Assembly (NCBI RefSeq): GCF_023502145.1 | Contig: NZ_JAMFLI010000005.1 | Location: 124,001-188,000, forward strand | Direction of reading: 5' to 3' | Origin: Craterilacuibacter sp. RT1T | GTDB lineage: Bacteria; Pseudomonadota; Gammaproteobacteria; Burkholderiales; Chromobacteriaceae | Length of the DNA: 64,000 bases | Shown: in pieces, positions 11,501-20,839 of the stretch | Position numbering within the stretch: position 1 is the first letter of the stretch | Layout: each line of letters opens with the position of its first letter | The notes under the pieces: generated by a model | Told to the model about the DNA's origin: nothing | Database searches by the model: none | What the model saw: the letters and a program-made list of their open reading frames with translations, nothing else | Translations under genes and position numbers: made by a program

Positions 11501-12967
11501 CACCGCCTCCTGACCGTCTTCGGCCAGTACGCGCAGAATCTGGTCGCGCTCTTCAAAGCTGAGGTTGAACTGCTTCTGATAGGTCAGGAGCTGGTCCGCA
11601 CTCATCGCCTCGAGGCTGGAGTCGTCTTCTATCGACAGCTCCAGATACTGCGCCGAATCCTTGATCCACTGGCGGTAAGGCTTGGCGCTCTTAAGCTGGG
11701 CATCGATTTCTTCCGGCAGCAACAGCTCGCCGGTGCACAGATCGGCAGCAAACAACTGCCCCGGCTTGACGCGGCCCTTCTTCGCCACATCCTCGGGACG
11801 GTAATCCCACACCCCGACTTCCGAGGCGATGGTCAGCACATTATCTTTAGTCAGCACCCAGCGCGCCGGACGCAAGCCGTTACGATCCAGCATACAGGCG
11901 GCGTAGCGGCCGTCGGTCAGCACAATGCCGGCCGGGCCATCCCATGGCTCCATATGCATGGAGTTGAATTCGTAAAAAGCGCGCAGATCCTTGTCGGTGG
12001 AGTCCACATTCTGCCAGGCCGGCGGCACCAACAGGCGCAAGGCGCGGAACAGCGGAATGCCGCCCATCAGCAGGCCTTCGAGCATATTGTCCAGACTCAT
12101 GGAGTCGGAGCCGTCGGTCTGCACGATGGGGCGTACCGCATCCATGTCCAGATGTTCGGATGCCATGATCTGCTCGCGCGCACGCGCCCAATGGCGGTTG
12201 CCCGATACGGTATTGATCTCGCCGTTGTGGGCGAGGAAACGGAAGGGCTGGGCCAGCTTCCACTGCGGCCAGGTATTGGTCGAGAAGCGCTGGTGGAAGA
12301 CCGAGAGGCTGGATTCGAAACGCTCATCCTGCAAGTCGAGGAAGAAACGGGACAGATTGTCCGGTGTCACCAGACCCTTGTACGACAAGGTATGCGGCGA
12401 CAGGGTAGGCAGATAGAAATAAGGATCGTCAGCCTTGTTGGCCTTCTCGGCCAGACGGCGTGCCATATACAGGCGGCGCTGGAAAGTCGGCTCGTCCATG
12501 CCGAACGGGCAATTGACAAACACCTGCACGATGGCCGGCAGGCTGGCGAGTGCGGCTTCGCCGCAAGCGCTGTCATCGGTCGGCACCTCGCGAAAACCGG
12601 CGACTTCCAGACCTTGCTCTTCCAGATGCTCCTTCAGCCGGCGCAGGCTTTTCTGGCCAAGTGTCGCGTCAGGGTGGTGAAATACCAGACCGGCAGCGTA
12701 CACTGGCTTGAGCGTGATGCCGGCAGCTTGCGCGACCTGACGTAAAAAACCGTCCGGCTTACGGAACAGCAAGCCGCAACCGTCACCCGATTTGCCATCG
12801 GCGGCAACGGCGCCGCGATGAGTCAGTTTGGCGAGCGAGGAAATGGCCGTTTTGACCAGCCAGTGGCTGGGTTTATCGTCCATCTGGGCGATCAGACCGA
12901 AACCGCAACTATCCTGTTCGAAATCCGGGCGGTACAAAGTACCTTCCAACCAGCGCTGTCTATCCAT
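8519..12967 (-). CDS. gltB: glutamate synthase (NADPH) large subunit
   Basis: The 1482-residue alpha subunit releases ammonia from glutamine in an N-terminal amidotransferase domain and channels it to the FMN/[3Fe-4S] synthase domain, making two glutamates. The N-terminus shows [17 protein letters not shown], with Cys21 the likely nucleophile after propeptide removal. The cluster ligands are in [15 protein letters not shown], and the C-terminal third is the glycine-rich beta-helix domain ([20 protein letters not shown]). Length and domain order are those of bacterial GltB. The ATG at 12967 follows AGCAGG. It is the first gene of the unit; gltD lies downstream beyond the inserted S23-type gene. 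Confidence 0.97.
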   Translation of the reverse strand: MDRQRWLEGTLYRPDFEQDSCGFGLIAQMDDKPSHWLVKTAISSLAKLTHRGAVAADGKSGDGCGLLFRKPDGFLRQVAQAAGITLKPVYAAGLVFHHPDATLGQKSLRRLKEHLEEQGLEVAGFREVPTDDSACGEAALASLPAIVQVFVNCPFGMDEPTFQRRLYMARRLAEKANKADDPYFYLPTLSPHTLSYKGLVTPDNLSRFFLDLQDERFESSLSVFHQRFSTNTWPQWKLAQPFRFLAHNGEINTVSGNRHWARAREQIMASEHLDMDAVRPIVQTDGSDSMSLDNMLEGLLMGGIPLFRALRLLVPPAWQNVDSTDKDLRAFYEFNSMHMEPWDGPAGIVLTDGRYAACMLDRNGLRPARWVLTKDNVLTIASEVGVWDYRPEDVAKKGRVKPGQLFAADLCTGELLLPEEIDAQLKSAKPYRQWIKDSAQYLELSIEDDSSLEAMSADQLLTYQKQFNLSFEERDQILRVLAEDGQEAVGSMGDDTPMAVLSQKVRSPFDYLRQQFAQVTNPPIDPIREAVVMSLNSVFGPERNMFEESAEHAKRLEVRSPVLSHEKFVRVTTRPEAHLKSTRFDLCYDPTESGLQGALEKLCQHVLAAVREGTVVVVLSDRNLSATRLPIHALFATGAVHHALIDAGLRCKTNIVLETGTVRDAHQMACLIGYGATAVYPYLAYQSIIGLVNAGDVKCKINEALQHYRKGINKGLLKVLSKMGVSTIASYRGGQLFEAIGIHEEVVELCLKGTVSRLSGAGFDEFEEDQKKLARFAFNPMRPISHGGLLKYVHGEEYHAYNPDVVTQLQKAVQNDDYDAYQTYAHLVNSRPVAMFRDLMELKLAATPIPLDEVEPIEAILKRFDSAGMSLGALSPEAHEALAIAMNRLGGRSNSGEGGEDAARYGTEKMSKIKQVASGRFGVTPHYLVNAEVLQIKVAQGAKPGEGGQLPGDKVSGLIARLRHAKEGVSLISPPPHHDIYSIEDLAQLIFDLKQVNPTALVSVKLVAEPGVGTIAAGVAKAYADLITISGYDGGTGASPLTSVKYAGTPWELGLTEAQQVLRANGLRGRVRVQTDGGLKTGLDVVKAAIMGAESFGFGTGPMVALGCKYLRICHLNNCATGVATQEIKLRSKYFIGLPEMVMNYFLFIARETREWMAKLGVRTMEELIGRMELLELQSGSGDKQHKLDLSPLLSQGTVPDSEPRFCLEASNPSFDKGELAEAILNDARSAIHNTQMLQLEYPIENIHRSIGARLSGEIARVHGAAGLPFGCLKVKFNGSAGQSFGVWNAPGLHLELEGDANDYVGKGMAGGRVTIYPPKNASYRASESIIVGNTCLYGATGGQLFAAGVAGERFGVRNSGALAVIEGAGDHCCEYMTGGTVIVLGETGYNFGAGMTGGFAFVYDKNERFPYRYNNELIDINLINGEAMGMYRAYLLEKIAKHVELTGSETGRAMLENFDDYVDYFWLVKPKAAKLESLLKD

Positions 12968-13203
12968 ATTGTTGCCTGCTGATAATGTAAAACGAATGAT
13001 TCGATTCTAAGGTCAAGTGAGGCAGAATCGCAACCCGAATTTGTGCGACGCGATAATTCATTACTATCAAGCACTTACCTGAAAATTCATGGTTTTTAAT
13101 ACGGGAAAACCCCTGCTTTATTTTCAGTTTTGTGACGTTAAATTTAAATTTAGCGACCAAAATAAGAGCATAAACAATATTGAAAATACCAACCAACAGC
13201 ATA
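12968..13203. other. divergent promoter region between gltB and cls
   Basis: About 235 bp, clearly AT-richer than its neighbours, separating the divergently transcribed gltB and cardiolipin synthase genes. It must hold both promoters. I could not pick out a confident -35/-10 pair, and no reading frame here looks real. Confidence 0.5.
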
Positions 13204-14670
13204 ATGTCGGACAAAAGTGTGATTCATATCCCGGAAAAAACGCCCGCTTCCCGTGAGGCCGTACGCGGCTTCGCCGACCAGGCCTTTGCCCGCGCGGCGG
13301 GCGCACCGCTGATTGCCGGCAATCACGCCCACCTGCTGTACGACAGCGCCGAAAATTTTCCGGCATGGGAAGCGGCGATTGCCGCTGCGCAGGAAAGCAT
13401 CCTGATCGAGATGTATATGTTCAGCAATGACGACTTCGGCCGTCATCTATGCGCCCTGCTCGCCGAGCGGGCGCGCAGCAAGGTGCGCGTACTGTTGCTG
13501 CTGGACTGGTTCGGCTGCTGGCAGGAAATTTTGTCCGGCTTTTTCAAGCCGCTGCTCGCGGCCGGCGCCGAAATCCGCTACTACAATCCGCCCAGCCTGT
13601 CCGCCGGGCTCGCGCTTTTGGGGCGCAACCACCGCAAGCAAATCATCGTCGACCAGGAGCAGGTCTTTGTCGCCGGCCTGTGCGCCAGCGCGCGCTGGGA
13701 GGGCGACAGCAAAGCCGGCATCGCGCCGTGGCGCGACACCGGCGTCCAACTGACCGGCCCGGTACTACAGGACGCCATTGCGGCCTTTGCCGATAGCTGG
13801 GCCAGTTGCGGCAGCCCGCTGGCACTGGCGCCACACACCGCTCCCTCCCCCATACCCGGCGATGTCGCGGCGCGCCTGATTGCCACCACCCCCAGCAGCG
13901 CCAACATGATGCGGCTGGATCTGATGATTGCCGCCTTCGCCCGCGAAACGCTATGGATTACCGATGCCTATTTCATGGGCACCGGTACCTATCTCACCGC
14001 CTTGAAAAATGCGGCTCGCGACGGGGTCGATGTGCGCTTGCTGGTGCCGCGCGCCAGCGATATTGCCTGGATCGCAACCGTGTCGCGTACCCAGTACCGC
14101 CCCCTACTGGAAGCCGGCGTGCGCGTGTTCGAATGGAACGGCTCGATGATCCATGCCAAAACCGCCGTGGCCGATGGACGCTGGGCGCGCATCGGTTCAT
14201 CCAATCTCAATGTGTCCAGCTGGCTGGCCAATCGGGAACTGGATGTCTCCATCGAGGACGAAACGCTGGCGGGCGAGTTGGCCGAGCGCTTTTACCGTGA
14301 TCTGGATAATGCGACCGAAGTCATCCTGCAAGGCCAGCGCCGCCGCCCGGCCCTGTCACGCCCACGCCTGCCCTATCACCCCCCCCTGCTCAGCGCAGGC
14401 GCCAATGCCGCCCGTGCCCGCGCCACCGCCCGTGCGGCAGCCAGACAAGCGGCACGCATCGGCGACACCATCGAAGCCGTGGTGCGCGGCACGCGCGAAG
14501 TCGAGCGCAGCGAAGCTTCCGCGCTGTTAAGCATAGGCTGCACCCTCTTGCTGCTGGCGCTGGCCATCGCCTTTTTCCCATGGCTGATCGCCGCGCCGCT
14601 GGTGCTGCTACTGGGCACAGGCAGCGCGGCACTGATCCTGAAGGCGTGGCAGCTGCGTAAGAGGGGATAG
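13204..14670 (+). CDS. cardiolipin synthase / phospholipase D family protein
   Basis: A 488-residue member of the PLD superfamily, which exchanges phosphatidyl groups between phospholipids (cardiolipin synthesis) at the inner membrane. Two HxK motifs form the active site: NHRKQIIVD (His143, Lys145, Asp150) and MIHAKTAVADG (His317, Lys319), each followed by a glycine/serine-rich strand (GSSNLN in the second). Unlike ClsA, which has N-terminal helices, this protein starts soluble and ends with two hydrophobic segments (about 440-480) and a basic tail, closer to the ClsB arrangement. The ATG at 13204 is preferred over an upstream TTG; no strong ribosome binding site is visible. Confidence 0.88.
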   Translation: MSDKSVIHIPEKTPASREAVRGFADQAFARAAGAPLIAGNHAHLLYDSAENFPAWEAAIAAAQESILIEMYMFSNDDFGRHLCALLAERARSKVRVLLLLDWFGCWQEILSGFFKPLLAAGAEIRYYNPPSLSAGLALLGRNHRKQIIVDQEQVFVAGLCASARWEGDSKAGIAPWRDTGVQLTGPVLQDAIAAFADSWASCGSPLALAPHTAPSPIPGDVAARLIATTPSSANMMRLDLMIAAFARETLWITDAYFMGTGTYLTALKNAARDGVDVRLLVPRASDIAWIATVSRTQYRPLLEAGVRVFEWNGSMIHAKTAVADGRWARIGSSNLNVSSWLANRELDVSIEDETLAGELAERFYRDLDNATEVILQGQRRRPALSRPRLPYHPPLLSAGANAARARATARAAARQAARIGDTIEAVVRGTREVERSEASALLSIGCTLLLLALAIAFFPWLIAAPLVLLLGTGSAALILKAWQLRKRG

Positions 14671-14676
14671 GGCGTG

Positions 14677-14805
14677 GGGGTCTGGGGTCTGGGGTCTGGG
14701 GTCTGGGGTCTGGGGTCTGGGGTCTGGGAGCCGGGATCTGGGAGCCGACGCCGTTACTCCCTACTCCCTACTCCCTACTCCCTACTCTCCACTCCCTCCC
14801 CCTGC
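14677..14805. repeat. heptanucleotide arrays (GGGGTCT)7 and CCCTACT-type
   Basis: Seven exact GGGGTCT units (14677-14725) are followed in phase by GGGAGCC, GGGATCT and GGGAGCC. After a short gap comes a C-rich run of CCCTACT units to about 14805. Both halves keep a 7-bp period. The G-rich half starts six bases after the cls stop codon. G runs of three or four every seven bases could fold as a G-quadruplex. Confidence 0.92.
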
Positions 14806-14808
14806 CTC

Positions 14809-14836
14809 TTTACAAAAAATTCAATGTGGATATAAT
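14809..14836 (+). promoter_or_regulatory. sigma-70 promoter of the decarboxylase leader
   Basis: TTTACA (14809-14814) and a perfect TATAAT (14831-14836) are separated by 16 bp. The predicted start is near 14842, leaving an untranslated leader of about 355 nt before the decarboxylase start codon at 15197. Confidence 0.75.
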
Positions 14837-14841
14837 GCGCG

Positions 14842-15196
14842 CCGAACAGGGTATTCGAAGGTGGGCTGCTATCAGCCTGCCCTAAGCCGGCAGACGTGAG
14901 GATGGACCCCATCCAGTGCGGACCGCGGTGCAAAGCACCCAAATGACCCGGCGCCCAGGTGCCGGAATTTGATGTGAATCGCGCCTCAAGGCCAGCCACG
15001 GCGTGCGCTACTTCTCTGTACCGCACAGCAACTGCGCCCTAACGCGCACCGAGTGACATCTTTGGCCTCGCCAAAGGCCGCAAGGCGTTACAGGTGCCCG
15101 GCCCCGACCCTGTGTCATGACAGGGCACGACCCTATCCCACGCTTGCGCCCTTTTGACGGTGCCCTTGATGTCCGAGTTTCAACAAGGACTCAGGC
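14842..15196 (+). ncRNA. long structured 5' leader of the Orn/Lys/Arg decarboxylase
   Basis: No coding frame fits this 355-nt stretch, but hairpins are dense: GGTGC/GCACC (14927-14939), CCGGC/GCCGG (14948-14965), TTTGGC/GCCAAA (15061-15075) and CCCTGT/ACAGGG (15108-15125). Finally GAGT (15175-15178) pairs with ACTC (15189-15192), closing a loop that contains the Shine-Dalgarno AAGGA. That last hairpin could mask translation initiation. Leaders of polyamine-related decarboxylase genes are known regulatory RNAs elsewhere (the alphaproteobacterial speF motif, the E. coli speF leader); I cannot assign this one to a known class. Confidence 0.55.
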
Positions 15197-17452
15197 ATGC
15201 GTTTTCGTTTTCCCATCGTCATCATCGACGAAGATTTTCGTACTGAAAATACCAGCGGCTCCGGTATCCGCGAGCTGGCCAGCGCCATTGAAAGCCAGGG
15301 CATCGAAGTGGTGGGCTACACCAGCTATGGCGACCTGACTGCCTTTGCACAGCAGCAAAGCCGCGCTGCCGGTTTTATCCTGTCTATCGATGACGAGGAA
15401 TTCCACACCCAGGACAGCACCGATACCGCGCTGGGCAAGCTGTATGGCTTTATCGCCGAACTGCGCCGCCGCAACCCCGATATTCCGGTTTATCTCTATG
15501 GCGAGACGCGTACCGCGCGCCATATCCCGAACGATATCCTGCGCGAGCTGCATGGCTTTATTCACATGCACGAGGACACGCCGGACTTCGTGGCACGCCA
15601 CATCATCCGCGAAACCAAGTCCTACCTCGACAGTCTGGCACCACCGTTTTTCCGTGCGCTGGTCGACTACGCCAACGATGGCTCCTATTCCTGGCACTGC
15701 CCGGGCCACTCCGGTGGCGTCGCCTTTTTGAAGAGCCCGGTCGGCCAGATGTTCCACCAGTTCTTCGGCGAAAACATGCTGCGCGCCGACGTGTGCAATG
15801 CCGTGGATGAGCTGGGCCAGTTGCTGGACCATACTGGCCCGGTAGCGGCCTCCGAGCGCAACGCCGCGCGCATCTTCAGCGCCGACCATCTGTTTTTTGT
15901 CACCAACGGTACCTCGACCAGCAACAAGATCGTGTGGCATAGCACGGTTGCCGCCGGCGACATCGTACTGGTGGACCGCAACTGCCATAAGTCCAATCTG
16001 CACGCGATCATTATGACCGGCGCCATTCCGGTGTTCCTGATGCCGACGCGCAACCACTACGGCATTATCGGTCCGATCCCCAAGGCCGAGTTCTCGCTGG
16101 AAAACATCCGTCAAAAGATAATGGCCAATCCGTTTGCCCGCGCCGCGCTGGAAAAGAACCCGGGTGCCAAGCCACGCATTCTGACGCTAACCCAGTCCAC
16201 CTACGACGGCATTCTGTACAACGTCGAGGAGATCAAGGGCCTGCTCGATGGCGAAGTCGACAGCCTGCACTTTGACGAAGCCTGGCTGCCGCACGCCAGC
16301 TTCCACGATTTTTATGGCGACTTCCACGCCATTGGCGATGACAGGCCGCGCTGCAAGGAGTCGATGATTTTCTCCACCCAGTCCACCCACAAGCTGCTGG
16401 CAGGCATCTCGCAGGCCTCGCAGATTCTGGTGCAGGACCCGATCAACCGCAAACTGGATGTGTCCCTGTTCAACGAGGCGTATCTGATGCATACCTCGAC
16501 CAGCCCGCAGTACGCGATTATCGCCAGCTGCGATGTGGCGGCGGCGATGATGGAGCAGCCGGGCGGCAAGGCGCTGGTGGAAGAATCGCTGGTCGAGGCA
16601 CTGGACTTCCGCCGCGCCATGCGCAAGGTGGATGAAGAGTACGGCCATGACTGGTGGTTCAAGGTGTGGGGGCCGCAAGCGCTGTCGGACGACGGCATCT
16701 GCGATCCGGCCGAATGGCAACTCAAGCCGGAAGACCGCTGGCACGGCTTTGCCGGCATTGAAGAAGGCTTCAACCTGCTCGACCCGATCAAGGCCACCAT
16801 TCTCACCCCAGGGCTGGATGTAGACGGCAACCCGGACGAAATGGGCATACCGGCCGCCATCGTCACCAAGTATCTGACCGAACACGGTGTGGTGGTGGAA
16901 AAGACCGGCCTGTACAGTTTCTTCATCATGTTCACCATCGGCATTACCAAGGGCCGCTGGAACACGCTGATTTCGCTGTTGCAGCAGTTCAAGGACGACT
17001 ACGACAAGAACCAGCCGATGTGGCGCATCATGCCGGAGTTTGTTGCCAAGTATCCGCAATACGAGCGTGTCGGCCTGCGCGATTTGTGCCAGAAGATTCA
17101 CGAACTGTATGCGCGCCATAATATTGCGCGCCTGACGACCGAGATCTATCTGTCGGAAATGGAGCCTGCGATGCGTCCGGCCGATGCCTTCGCCAAGACT
17201 GCGCACCGCGAAATCGAGCGGGTACCGGTTAACGAACTGGAAGGCCGCATCACTGCCGGCCTGCTCACGCCTTACCCGCCGGGGATTCCGCTGCTGATTC
17301 CGGGCGAGCGCTTCAACCGCACCATTGTCGGCTATCTGAAGTTTGTACAGGACTTCAACCTCGAACTGCCGGGCTTTGAAACGGATGTGCACGGCCTGGT
17401 GGCGGTGGAAAAAGACGGCAAGCGGGTGTACTGCGTGGATTGCGTGAAATAG
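15197..17452 (+). CDS. Orn/Lys/Arg decarboxylase (LdcA/AdiA family)
   Basis: A 751-residue fold-type I PLP decarboxylase. It has an N-terminal receiver-like wing domain (from MRFRFPIVIIDEDFRTENTS), the PLP domain with HSGGVAF and STQSTHKLLAG (Lys399 forms the Schiff base), and the C-terminal domain. Length matches the lysine decarboxylase LdcA of Pseudomonas and arginine decarboxylase AdiA of E. coli; which of arginine, lysine or ornithine is the substrate is not settled by sequence reading. The ATG at 15197 follows AAGGA, which lies in a predicted leader hairpin. It is monocistronic, with a strong terminator at 17526-17559. A separate arginine-succinyltransferase unit lies 25 kb downstream. 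Confidence 0.92.
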   Translation: MRFRFPIVIIDEDFRTENTSGSGIRELASAIESQGIEVVGYTSYGDLTAFAQQQSRAAGFILSIDDEEFHTQDSTDTALGKLYGFIAELRRRNPDIPVYLYGETRTARHIPNDILRELHGFIHMHEDTPDFVARHIIRETKSYLDSLAPPFFRALVDYANDGSYSWHCPGHSGGVAFLKSPVGQMFHQFFGENMLRADVCNAVDELGQLLDHTGPVAASERNAARIFSADHLFFVTNGTSTSNKIVWHSTVAAGDIVLVDRNCHKSNLHAIIMTGAIPVFLMPTRNHYGIIGPIPKAEFSLENIRQKIMANPFARAALEKNPGAKPRILTLTQSTYDGILYNVEEIKGLLDGEVDSLHFDEAWLPHASFHDFYGDFHAIGDDRPRCKESMIFSTQSTHKLLAGISQASQILVQDPINRKLDVSLFNEAYLMHTSTSPQYAIIASCDVAAAMMEQPGGKALVEESLVEALDFRRAMRKVDEEYGHDWWFKVWGPQALSDDGICDPAEWQLKPEDRWHGFAGIEEGFNLLDPIKATILTPGLDVDGNPDEMGIPAAIVTKYLTEHGVVVEKTGLYSFFIMFTIGITKGRWNTLISLLQQFKDDYDKNQPMWRIMPEFVAKYPQYERVGLRDLCQKIHELYARHNIARLTTEIYLSEMEPAMRPADAFAKTAHREIERVPVNELEGRITAGLLTPYPPGIPLLIPGERFNRTIVGYLKFVQDFNLELPGFETDVHGLVAVEKDGKRVYCVDCVK

Positions 17453-17512
17453 GGAGTGGGGAACCGGGAACCGGGAGTCGGTAACCGGGAGCCGGGAGCC
17501 GCAGGGTTCCCC
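17453..17512. repeat. degenerate heptamer array GGGAACC/GGGAGCC
   Basis: Starting right after the decarboxylase stop codon, units of the type GGGAACC, GGGAGTC, GGTAACC and GGGAGCC follow one another with a 7-bp period. The array is related in design to those at 14677 and 58792 but differs in unit sequence. Confidence 0.75.
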
Positions 17513-17525
17513 GCCTTGGCCATAC

Positions 17526-17559
17526 GACAAAGCCCCGCGATTCATCGCGGGGCTTTGTC
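17526..17559. terminator. bidirectional rho-independent terminator
   Basis: A perfect 15-bp stem (17526-17540 with 17545-17559) around a TTCA loop, with GC-rich core GCCCCGCGA and flanking A/T tracts on both sides. It separates the converging decarboxylase and acyl-CoA ligase genes. Confidence 0.93.
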
Positions 17560-17577
17560 ACATCCGGCAAACCGGTA

Positions 17578-19338
17578 TCAGGCTGGGTGATGCTGATACA
17601 GGCTGTCGATCAGATCACGGCAATGCTGGCTAATCACCTTGCGGCGCAGCTTAAGCGTCGGCGCCAGTTCACCCTTGTCCACACACCAGGGCTTCTCCAG
17701 CAGCGCGAATTTCTTCACATGCTCCCAATTGCCGAAATAGCGGTTGAAGCGTTTGACCTCGCGGTCGATCAGCGCCTGCACCTTGGGGTTGTGCGCCATT
17801 TCGGCATCGCTGGTATAGGCGATGCCCTGCTGCGCACACCACTCCTTGAGCTTGTCGAATAGCGGCACGATCAGTGCACCGGCAAACTTCTGCCCGTCGC
17901 CCACCACCATCACCTGATCGATAAAGGCCGATTCCTTGAGCTTGTTCTCGATCACCTGCGGCGCGATATATTTGCCGTTGGAGGTCTTGAACATTTCCTT
18001 CTTGCGGTCGGTAATGGTCAGCACGCCATCGGCCATCTTGCCGATGTCGCCGGTATGCAGCCAGCCATCGATAATGGTTTCTGCGGTCTGCTCGGCATCC
18101 TTGTAGTAACCGACCATCACATTGGGGCCACGCACCAGGATTTCGCCATCGTCGGCAATCTTCACTTCGACATGCGGCAGCGGTATGCCCACCGAGCCGA
18201 TGCGCACCTTGGCGGGATCAAACAGGTTGGCCGAAATCACCGGCGAGCATTCGGTCATGCCATAGCCTTCGGCCACCATGATGCCGCAGGCCCACATCAG
18301 ACGCGCCAAACGCGGTTGCAGCGCGGCCGAACCGACATTAATCCATTTGAGTTCGCCACCCAGCGCCGTGCGCCACTTGCTGAAGATCAACTTGTCGGCC
18401 AGCGCGAACTGCGCCTTTTGCCACAGGCCCATCTTGGCATTGGGGTCGAAATTTTCGGCCATATCCAGCGCCCACAGATACAGCTTTTTCTTGTTGCCAG
18501 ACAGCTCGGAGGCCTTGCCCGCCAGCTTTTCATACAGCTTTTCCAGCACGCGCGGCACGGCACTGAAGGTGTGCGGATGCACTTCCTGCAGCGCATTGGA
18601 CAGCTGCTCGACACCGGCAAAATAAATGCCGGTACTGGAAGACATATAGTAGTAAACCCCGGTACGCTCGAAAATATGCGATAGCGGCAAAAAGGACAGG
18701 GCGCGCAACTGGCCTTGCGGCAAGCCGGTATGTTCGGCCGTTGCCGTTGCGGTACTCACCACATTACGGTGCGACAGCATCACGCCCTTGGAGCGGCCGG
18801 TCGTACCCGAGGTGTAGATAATGGTAAACACCTCGTCGGCGCGGATGCTGTCACGCAAGGCGGCGAGCATGATATCGTCACCATCGGCCCCCAGCGCTTC
18901 GACTTCGCGCCACGAAGGCACGCCTTCGATATCGGCAAAGGAATAGATAGGACAGCTCAGTTTGCCCAGCGCATCATGTACCTTGCGCTGCATGGCGGCC
19001 GTGCCGGCAAAGGCCATTTTGACCCCGGCATGCATCAGGATATAGGTTGCATCTTCGACGGTAATCGTCGGGTACAGCGGCACGCTGATGGCGCCGATCT
19101 GCTGCAAGGCCAGATCGACCAGCACCCATTCGGTCGAGTTGTCGGCCACGATGGCGACACGGTCGCCACGGTTGATGCCCAGTTTGATAAAGCCATGGCT
19201 GACGCGGTTGACGGTTTCTACAACTTCAGGCGTCGAAAGGGTATGCCACTGCTTGCCTTTGCGTGTGCTCAGGCAATCGTGGCGTGGTTGCGTTTCTAGC
19301 TGGTGATACAGAAAGTCAAATGCACGTTCAAGCTTCAT
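17578..19338 (-). CDS. long-chain fatty acid-CoA ligase (AMP-forming)
   Basis: A 586-residue adenylate-forming enzyme that activates fatty acids to acyl-CoA, peripheral to the inner membrane. Signatures: TIIYTSGTTGRSKGVMLSHR (P-loop-like A3 motif), YGMTECSPVISAN (A5), GWLHTGDIG and TDRKKEMFKTSNGKYIAP (A7-A10, with the catalytic lysine near the C-terminus). The overall layout is that of the FAA1/COG1022 group rather than E. coli FadD. The ATG at 19338 (MKLERAFDFLYHQL) is preferred; a GTG eleven codons upstream is possible, and neither has a strong ribosome binding site. No fatty-acid degradation genes are adjacent. Confidence 0.9.
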   Translation of the reverse strand: MKLERAFDFLYHQLETQPRHDCLSTRKGKQWHTLSTPEVVETVNRVSHGFIKLGINRGDRVAIVADNSTEWVLVDLALQQIGAISVPLYPTITVEDATYILMHAGVKMAFAGTAAMQRKVHDALGKLSCPIYSFADIEGVPSWREVEALGADGDDIMLAALRDSIRADEVFTIIYTSGTTGRSKGVMLSHRNVVSTATATAEHTGLPQGQLRALSFLPLSHIFERTGVYYYMSSSTGIYFAGVEQLSNALQEVHPHTFSAVPRVLEKLYEKLAGKASELSGNKKKLYLWALDMAENFDPNAKMGLWQKAQFALADKLIFSKWRTALGGELKWINVGSAALQPRLARLMWACGIMVAEGYGMTECSPVISANLFDPAKVRIGSVGIPLPHVEVKIADDGEILVRGPNVMVGYYKDAEQTAETIIDGWLHTGDIGKMADGVLTITDRKKEMFKTSNGKYIAPQVIENKLKESAFIDQVMVVGDGQKFAGALIVPLFDKLKEWCAQQGIAYTSDAEMAHNPKVQALIDREVKRFNRYFGNWEHVKKFALLEKPWCVDKGELAPTLKLRRKVISQHCRDLIDSLYQHHPA

Positions 19339-19551
19339 CGCTTTATGTGGACCGAAATCGAAAGAGCGCACCTTATCCCCAATCGGCGAAGGTGTAAAGT
19401 ATTGAACTTAGACGGCTTTGTCCGATATCAAACTGGAATTGGCAAAGACCCTGCAATAAAACAATAGCAATCAGTCTCCAATTTACCGCATGCCACATGC
19501 TCGTGTTTCTTAACATGTTCATACGTTTTACTTAAAAATCCGAGGCTTAAG

Positions 19552-20694
19552 ATGAAGTTTTCTACTCGCGCCATCCATGCTGGCTATCAGGCAAAAGCCC
19601 ATCAGGGCGCCGTGATGCCGCCTATTTATCAAACCTCGGTGTTTGCCTTCGAACAGATCGGCGCCGACATGGAATTTTCCTATGCCCGCTCCGGCACACC
19701 GACCCGCGCGGCGCTGGAAGGCTGCTTTGCCAGCCTGGAAAATGCCCGCCACGGCATGGCTTTTGCCAGCGGCATGGCGGCCATCGATGGGGTATTGCGT
19801 GCCTTTTTGCAGCCGGGCGATGAGGTCATCGCGGTGGCCGATCTGTATGGCGGCGCCTGGCGCTTATTGTCCAAGGTCATGGCGCCCCTGGGGATCAAGG
19901 TCAGCTTTGTCGACTTGACCGACCCGGCCAATCTGGAAGCGGCCATCCATCCTGCGGTCAAGCTGGTATGGCTGGAGTCGCCCACCAACCCGCTGTTGAA
20001 TCTGGTCGATATTGCTGCGCTGTCGGCGATTGCCCACGCCCATGGCGCGCATGTCGCCATCGACAACACCTTTGCCACGCCTTATTTGCAGAATCCGCTC
20101 GATCTGGGCGCCGATATTGTGGTGCACTCGGCCACCAAATATCTGGGCGGGCACTCCGATGTATTGCTGGGTCTGGTTGCGCTGAACGACGATGCGTTGC
20201 AACAGAAGATCCGCTTTATCCAGAATTCGGCCGGCAATGTGCCCGGGCCACAGGACTGCTTCCTGGTGCTACGCGGCATCAAGACGCTGGCGCTCAGAAT
20301 GGAGCGTCATTGCGACAATGCCGAAAAGGTCGCCGCTTTTCTGCTCGGGCATCCGGCCATTGAAAAGGTGTTCTTCCCCGGCCTCGCCGACCATCCGCAA
20401 CATGCGCTGGCCAAGACACAGATGCGCCGTTTCGGCGGCATTATTTCGATCTATCTAAAGGATGACACGCGCGAAGCCGCCAACCGCGTCGCCACCCGCC
20501 TGCAATTGTTCGCGCTGGCCGAGTCGCTGGGCGGGGTCGAGTCGCTGGTTAACCATAGCTGGACCATGTCACACGGCTCGCTACCCCCTGAACAAAAGCG
20601 CGCGCTGGGACTGCGCGAAGGCGGCTTGCGTCTCTCTATCGGGATAGAAGATATCGACGATATTCTGGCCGATCTGGCACAGGCGCTCGCCTGA
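19552..20694 (+). CDS. trans-sulfuration PLP enzyme (cystathionine gamma-synthase/lyase family)
   Basis: A 380-residue Cys/Met-metabolism PLP enzyme. SATKYLGGHSD contains the PLP lysine (Lys196). YARSGTPTRAALE, ASGMAAI and the C-terminal SLGGVESLVNHSWTMSH complete the family pattern. The family includes cystathionine gamma-synthase (MetB), cystathionine gamma- and beta-lyases and homocysteine/methionine lyases, and sequence reading alone does not separate them. The GGVESL loop with a following Pro/Ser-rich region is most common in gamma-synthase/gamma-lyase members. The start ATG at 19552 directly begins MKFSTRAIHAGYQ, as in the family. A 213-bp non-coding region separates it from the divergent ligase gene. 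Confidence 0.9.
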   Translation: MKFSTRAIHAGYQAKAHQGAVMPPIYQTSVFAFEQIGADMEFSYARSGTPTRAALEGCFASLENARHGMAFASGMAAIDGVLRAFLQPGDEVIAVADLYGGAWRLLSKVMAPLGIKVSFVDLTDPANLEAAIHPAVKLVWLESPTNPLLNLVDIAALSAIAHAHGAHVAIDNTFATPYLQNPLDLGADIVVHSATKYLGGHSDVLLGLVALNDDALQQKIRFIQNSAGNVPGPQDCFLVLRGIKTLALRMERHCDNAEKVAAFLLGHPAIEKVFFPGLADHPQHALAKTQMRRFGGIISIYLKDDTREAANRVATRLQLFALAESLGGVESLVNHSWTMSHGSLPPEQKRALGLREGGLRLSIGIEDIDDILADLAQALA

Positions 20695-20839
20695 TTTCCC
20701 GCACATCGATTGCGGCGCCGCCCAGACTGGCTCATAGAAATGACGGTCATGTCGCGGCGCTGGCTATCGATGTCCGGGAAACGAAAGACAAACAACTGTT
20801 TTAAAACGGATAATTGTCTCCAAACATTGGAGAACAAAC

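Noticed and set aside
10490-12745. A 751-codon open frame on the plus strand
   Set aside because: It is antisense to gltB, has no recognisable domain and has the His/Gln/Arg-rich composition typical of shadow frames opposite GC-rich genes. The same holds for long frames at 16187-17545 (-), 55611-57110 (+), 57126-58322 (+) and 61576-62994 (+).
14833-14885. A 16-codon leader peptide frame (MRAEQGIRRW and on) before the decarboxylase
   Set aside because: Its ATG lies inside the -10 box of the only good promoter, so it would not be transcribed.
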